Part shown: positions 62,351-64,000 of the stretch, piece after piece
How the letters are laid out: each line of letters begins with the position of its first letter
Numbering within the stretch: the first letter of the stretch is position 1
NCBI GenBank assembly: GCA_003451595.1
Contig: DMDA01000019.1
Coordinates: 35,904 to 99,903, forward strand
Length of the DNA: 64,000 nucleotides
Reading direction: 5' to 3'
DNA from: Chloroflexota bacterium
GTDB taxonomy: Bacteria; Chloroflexota; Anaerolineae; Caldilineales; Caldilineaceae
Notes under the pieces: model-generated
What the model saw: only the letters and a program-made list of their open reading frames with translations
Databases searched by the model: none
What the model was told of the DNA's origin: nothing
Translations under genes and position numbers: made by a program

Positions 62351-63220
62351 ATGAAACCTTTTCTCAAATGGGCGGGCGGCAAGGCGCGCCTGGTCGAACG
62401 CATCAAGGCAGTGCTGCCGTCGGGGCGGCGGCTGGTGGAGCCGTTTGTGGGGTCGGGTGCGCTCTTTCTGAACACAGAGTACGACGAATATCTGCTGGCG
62501 GATGCAAACCGCGATCTGATCAACTGTTACCGGCAATTACAGCAAGGTGGGCCAGCGTTTATCGACGTGTGCGCGTCCTATTTTACGCCTGTCAATAATC
62601 AGCCCGACGCCTACTACGCACTGCGCGCTCGCTTCAATGCCACAGTAGATGCGCTGGAAAAGGCGGCGCTCTTCGTCTATCTAAATCGTCACGGCTATAA
62701 TGGGCTGTGTCGTTACAATGGATCGGGCGGGTTCAACGTGCCGTTTGGTCGCTATGTCAGACCCTACTTTCCGCGCGACGAGATGCTCTATTTCTGGCGA
62801 AAGGCGACGCGCTGCGAATTTGTCGTGGCGGATTTTGTGACTACGCTGCAGGCGACGACGCCGGGCGATGTCGTCTATTGCGACCCGCCCTACGTGCCGC
62901 TGTCGGCGACAGCGCATTTTACCAGTTACAGCGCGGATGGCTTTTCACTGGCGAGTCAGTGGCGGCTGGCGCAGGAGGCGGAAGCCGCCGCCCGGCGCGG
63001 CGTGCCGGTCGTTATCTCCAATCACGATGTGCCGTTGACACGCGAAATCTATGCTGCAGCAGATGCGCATGCATTTTTTGCCGTACAGCGCAACATCAGT
63101 TGCGACCGCTTGCATCGCACTACCGCCGCCGAATTATTGGCGATATTCACAGCACTCCCCACCATTGCCACGCCGCCAACCCGATCACGCCGCCAGCCAG
63201 CACCAGCCACGCCGAATTGA
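62351..63220 (+). CDS. dam: DNA adenine methyltransferase (Dam/M.DpnIIA type)
   Basis: A 289-residue N6-adenine methyltransferase. FLKWAGGKARLVERI and LVEPFVGSGALFLN form the AdoMet pocket (motifs X/I), and DVVYCDPPYVPLS near 180 is the catalytic DPPY. HGYNGLCRYNGSGGFNVPFG near 118 is the target-recognition part typical of GATC methylases. No restriction enzyme gene is adjacent. The last ~27 codons (TALPTIATPPTRSR) are Pro/Arg-rich, unlike the family end LLAIF, and are encoded opposite the end of the ChrA gene, so the natural stop seems to have been lost. Confidence 0.88.
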   Translation: MKPFLKWAGGKARLVERIKAVLPSGRRLVEPFVGSGALFLNTEYDEYLLADANRDLINCYRQLQQGGPAFIDVCASYFTPVNNQPDAYYALRARFNATVDALEKAALFVYLNRHGYNGLCRYNGSGGFNVPFGRYVRPYFPRDEMLYFWRKATRCEFVVADFVTTLQATTPGDVVYCDPPYVPLSATAHFTSYSADGFSLASQWRLAQEAEAAARRGVPVVISNHDVPLTREIYAAADAHAFFAVQRNISCDRLHRTTAAELLAIFTALPTIATPPTRSRRQPAPATPN

Positions 63221-64000
63221 GCTTGAAGCGGACGAGCACAATCAGCGCCGCAACTGCGAGCAGCGCGGTCAACCAATTGAAGATGGCGGCGCGACCAAGT
63301 TGCCAGGTGACGCCCGCCATCAACCCTAGCGCGGCGACATTGACGCCATCCAGCAATGCAGCGGTCCACGGTGAGCGGCGCATGACCGGCACGATGCGGT
63401 GGAGGACGCCCACGAATAGAAACGCCGGCAGAAAAATGCCCACTGTCGCCACGATGGCGCCCGGCGTCCCGGCGACCAGATAACCAACAAAGGTCGCCGT
63501 CGTGAAGACCGGTCCTGGTGTCAATTGCCCAATCGCAACGGCGTCGAGCAGTTGCTGGTCGGTCAGCCAGCCAAGCTGCACCACCAGATCGTTGCGCAGA
63601 AAGGCGAGCAGCACATAACCGCTGCCGTATAGCAGCGCGCCCGCTTTGAGAAAGACCAGGAAGAGCTGGTTCAAGGTCATCGGCGCGGCTTGCTGCACAG
63701 CGACTGCGAGGGCGTTCAGGCTCAGCAAGGGCAGCAGCGCCGCCTGGCCGGTGAAGCCGCGCTGTGCCATCCTGATGGCAGCCACCAGTGCGCCCATTCC
63801 AAAGAGCAGCGCCAGCTCGTTGACGCCGAGTAGATAGAGTGCAAAGACGGCGACGCCCGCAGCAATCAGCAACGGCCCGCGCAGCGCTGTCTGTCCGAGC
63901 CGGATCAACGCCTGCAGCACGATGGCGATGATCACCGGCTTGATGCCATACAACAGCGCGTCGGCCTGCGGCGTCGTTCCGTACTGGACGTAGGCCCACG
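63147..64000 (-). CDS. chrA: Chromate transporter ChrA-type membrane protein (5' end outside window)
   Basis: The frame stays open to the window edge, so about a third of the protein is missing. 284 codons are visible, with many membrane segments. GVKPVVIAIV-like YGIKPVIIAIVLQALIRLG is near the left end of the fragment, and the second-half signature GQLTPGPVFTTATFVGYLVA is clear. ChrA proteins belong to the CHR superfamily and export chromate or related oxyanions. Convergent with dam, overlapping it by 74 bp. Confidence 0.9.
   Translation of the reverse strand, partial: WAYVQYGTTPQADALLYGIKPVIIAIVLQALIRLGQTALRGPLLIAAGVAVFALYLLGVNELALLFGMGALVAAIRMAQRGFTGQAALLPLLSLNALAVAVQQAAPMTLNQLFLVFLKAGALLYGSGYVLLAFLRNDLVVQLGWLTDQQLLDAVAIGQLTPGPVFTTATFVGYLVAGTPGAIVATVGIFLPAFLFVGVLHRIVPVMRRSPWTAALLDGVNVAALGLMAGVTWQLGRAAIFNWLTALLAVAALIVLVRFKLNSAWLVLAGGVIGLAAWQWWGVL

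Overview
The window looks like a chromosome segment from a GC-rich, sugar-eating member of the Chloroflexota, possibly Caldilineae or Anaerolineae. This is inference from gene content: many Gfo/Idh/MocA oxidoreductases, RbsB/RbsA/RbsC-type transport, secreted proteins ending in a YLPV-like tail, an EEP nuclease with a cysteine-rich excalibur-like end, and many GATTGGAG and CTTCC-GGAAG inverted repeats between genes. No rRNA, tRNA, phage, IS transposase or CRISPR array was seen. Both window ends cut genes: a molybdenum hydroxylase subunit on the left and a ChrA transporter on the right.

Layout. 1-6106: end of an IorB-like molybdoenzyme, then a leftward block encoding a GTP cyclohydrolase II-RibD reductase fusion, an MDR dehydrogenase, a divergent PTPS-fold protein and a GT4 glycosyltransferase, preceded by a MazG-like pyrophosphohydrolase. 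6241-8317: two overlapping Gfo/Idh/MocA genes. 8471-10225: isocitrate dehydrogenase kinase/phosphatase AceK. 10358-18166: a leftward five-gene block with a NicO/RcnA-type Ni/Co transporter, two DUF4331 secreted paralogs, a TPR protein and an unknown protein. 18344-18918: a decayed DUF333-type pseudogene. 19125-24662: Uma2 nuclease, AMP-forming acyl-CoA synthetase, a DUF5946 protein and a secreted SBP-NBR1-Ig fusion. 24959-31385: a 1260-residue hybrid histidine kinase, then a degenerate chaperonin-like protein paired with a beta-propeller protein. 31427-34141: EEP/SH3b nuclease, a clipped hypothetical gene and a DinJ/YafQ toxin-antitoxin pair. 34155-37613: a sugar module (TIM-barrel isomerase, Gfo/Idh, fucose-isomerase-like protein). 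37725-42183: leftward acoX-acoA-acoB-acoC acetoin dehydrogenase operon. 42614-50588: ChbG-type deacetylase, RbsB-like lipoprotein, a second hybrid kinase, then an FGGY kinase-DhnA/LsrF aldolase-HAD phosphatase operon. 50714-51346: a GDSL esterase.

The most coherent unit is the rightward operon at 51469-62289. It begins with a consensus-like promoter overlapped by a perfect 10-bp dyad and a FadR-type GntR regulator. There follow a family 1 solute-binding protein with no signal peptide, an SDR, an enzyme recognisable as L-fuconate dehydratase, a complete RbsC-RbsB-RbsA transporter, a UroD-like methyltransferase, its cognate corrinoid protein and an SDR epimerase. Together these suggest uptake and breakdown of a deoxy-sugar carrying an O-methyl group, with corrinoid-dependent demethylation linked to fuconate dehydration. 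A second under-described unit is the RibA/RibD-MDR-PTPS-GT4 block, which looks like a branch from GTP toward a glycosylated pterin- or pyrimidine-type product.

Starts were moved from the longest ORF to the best Shine-Dalgarno-supported codon wherever the sequence showed one; each entry says so. All functions come from reading motifs by eye, without database searches.
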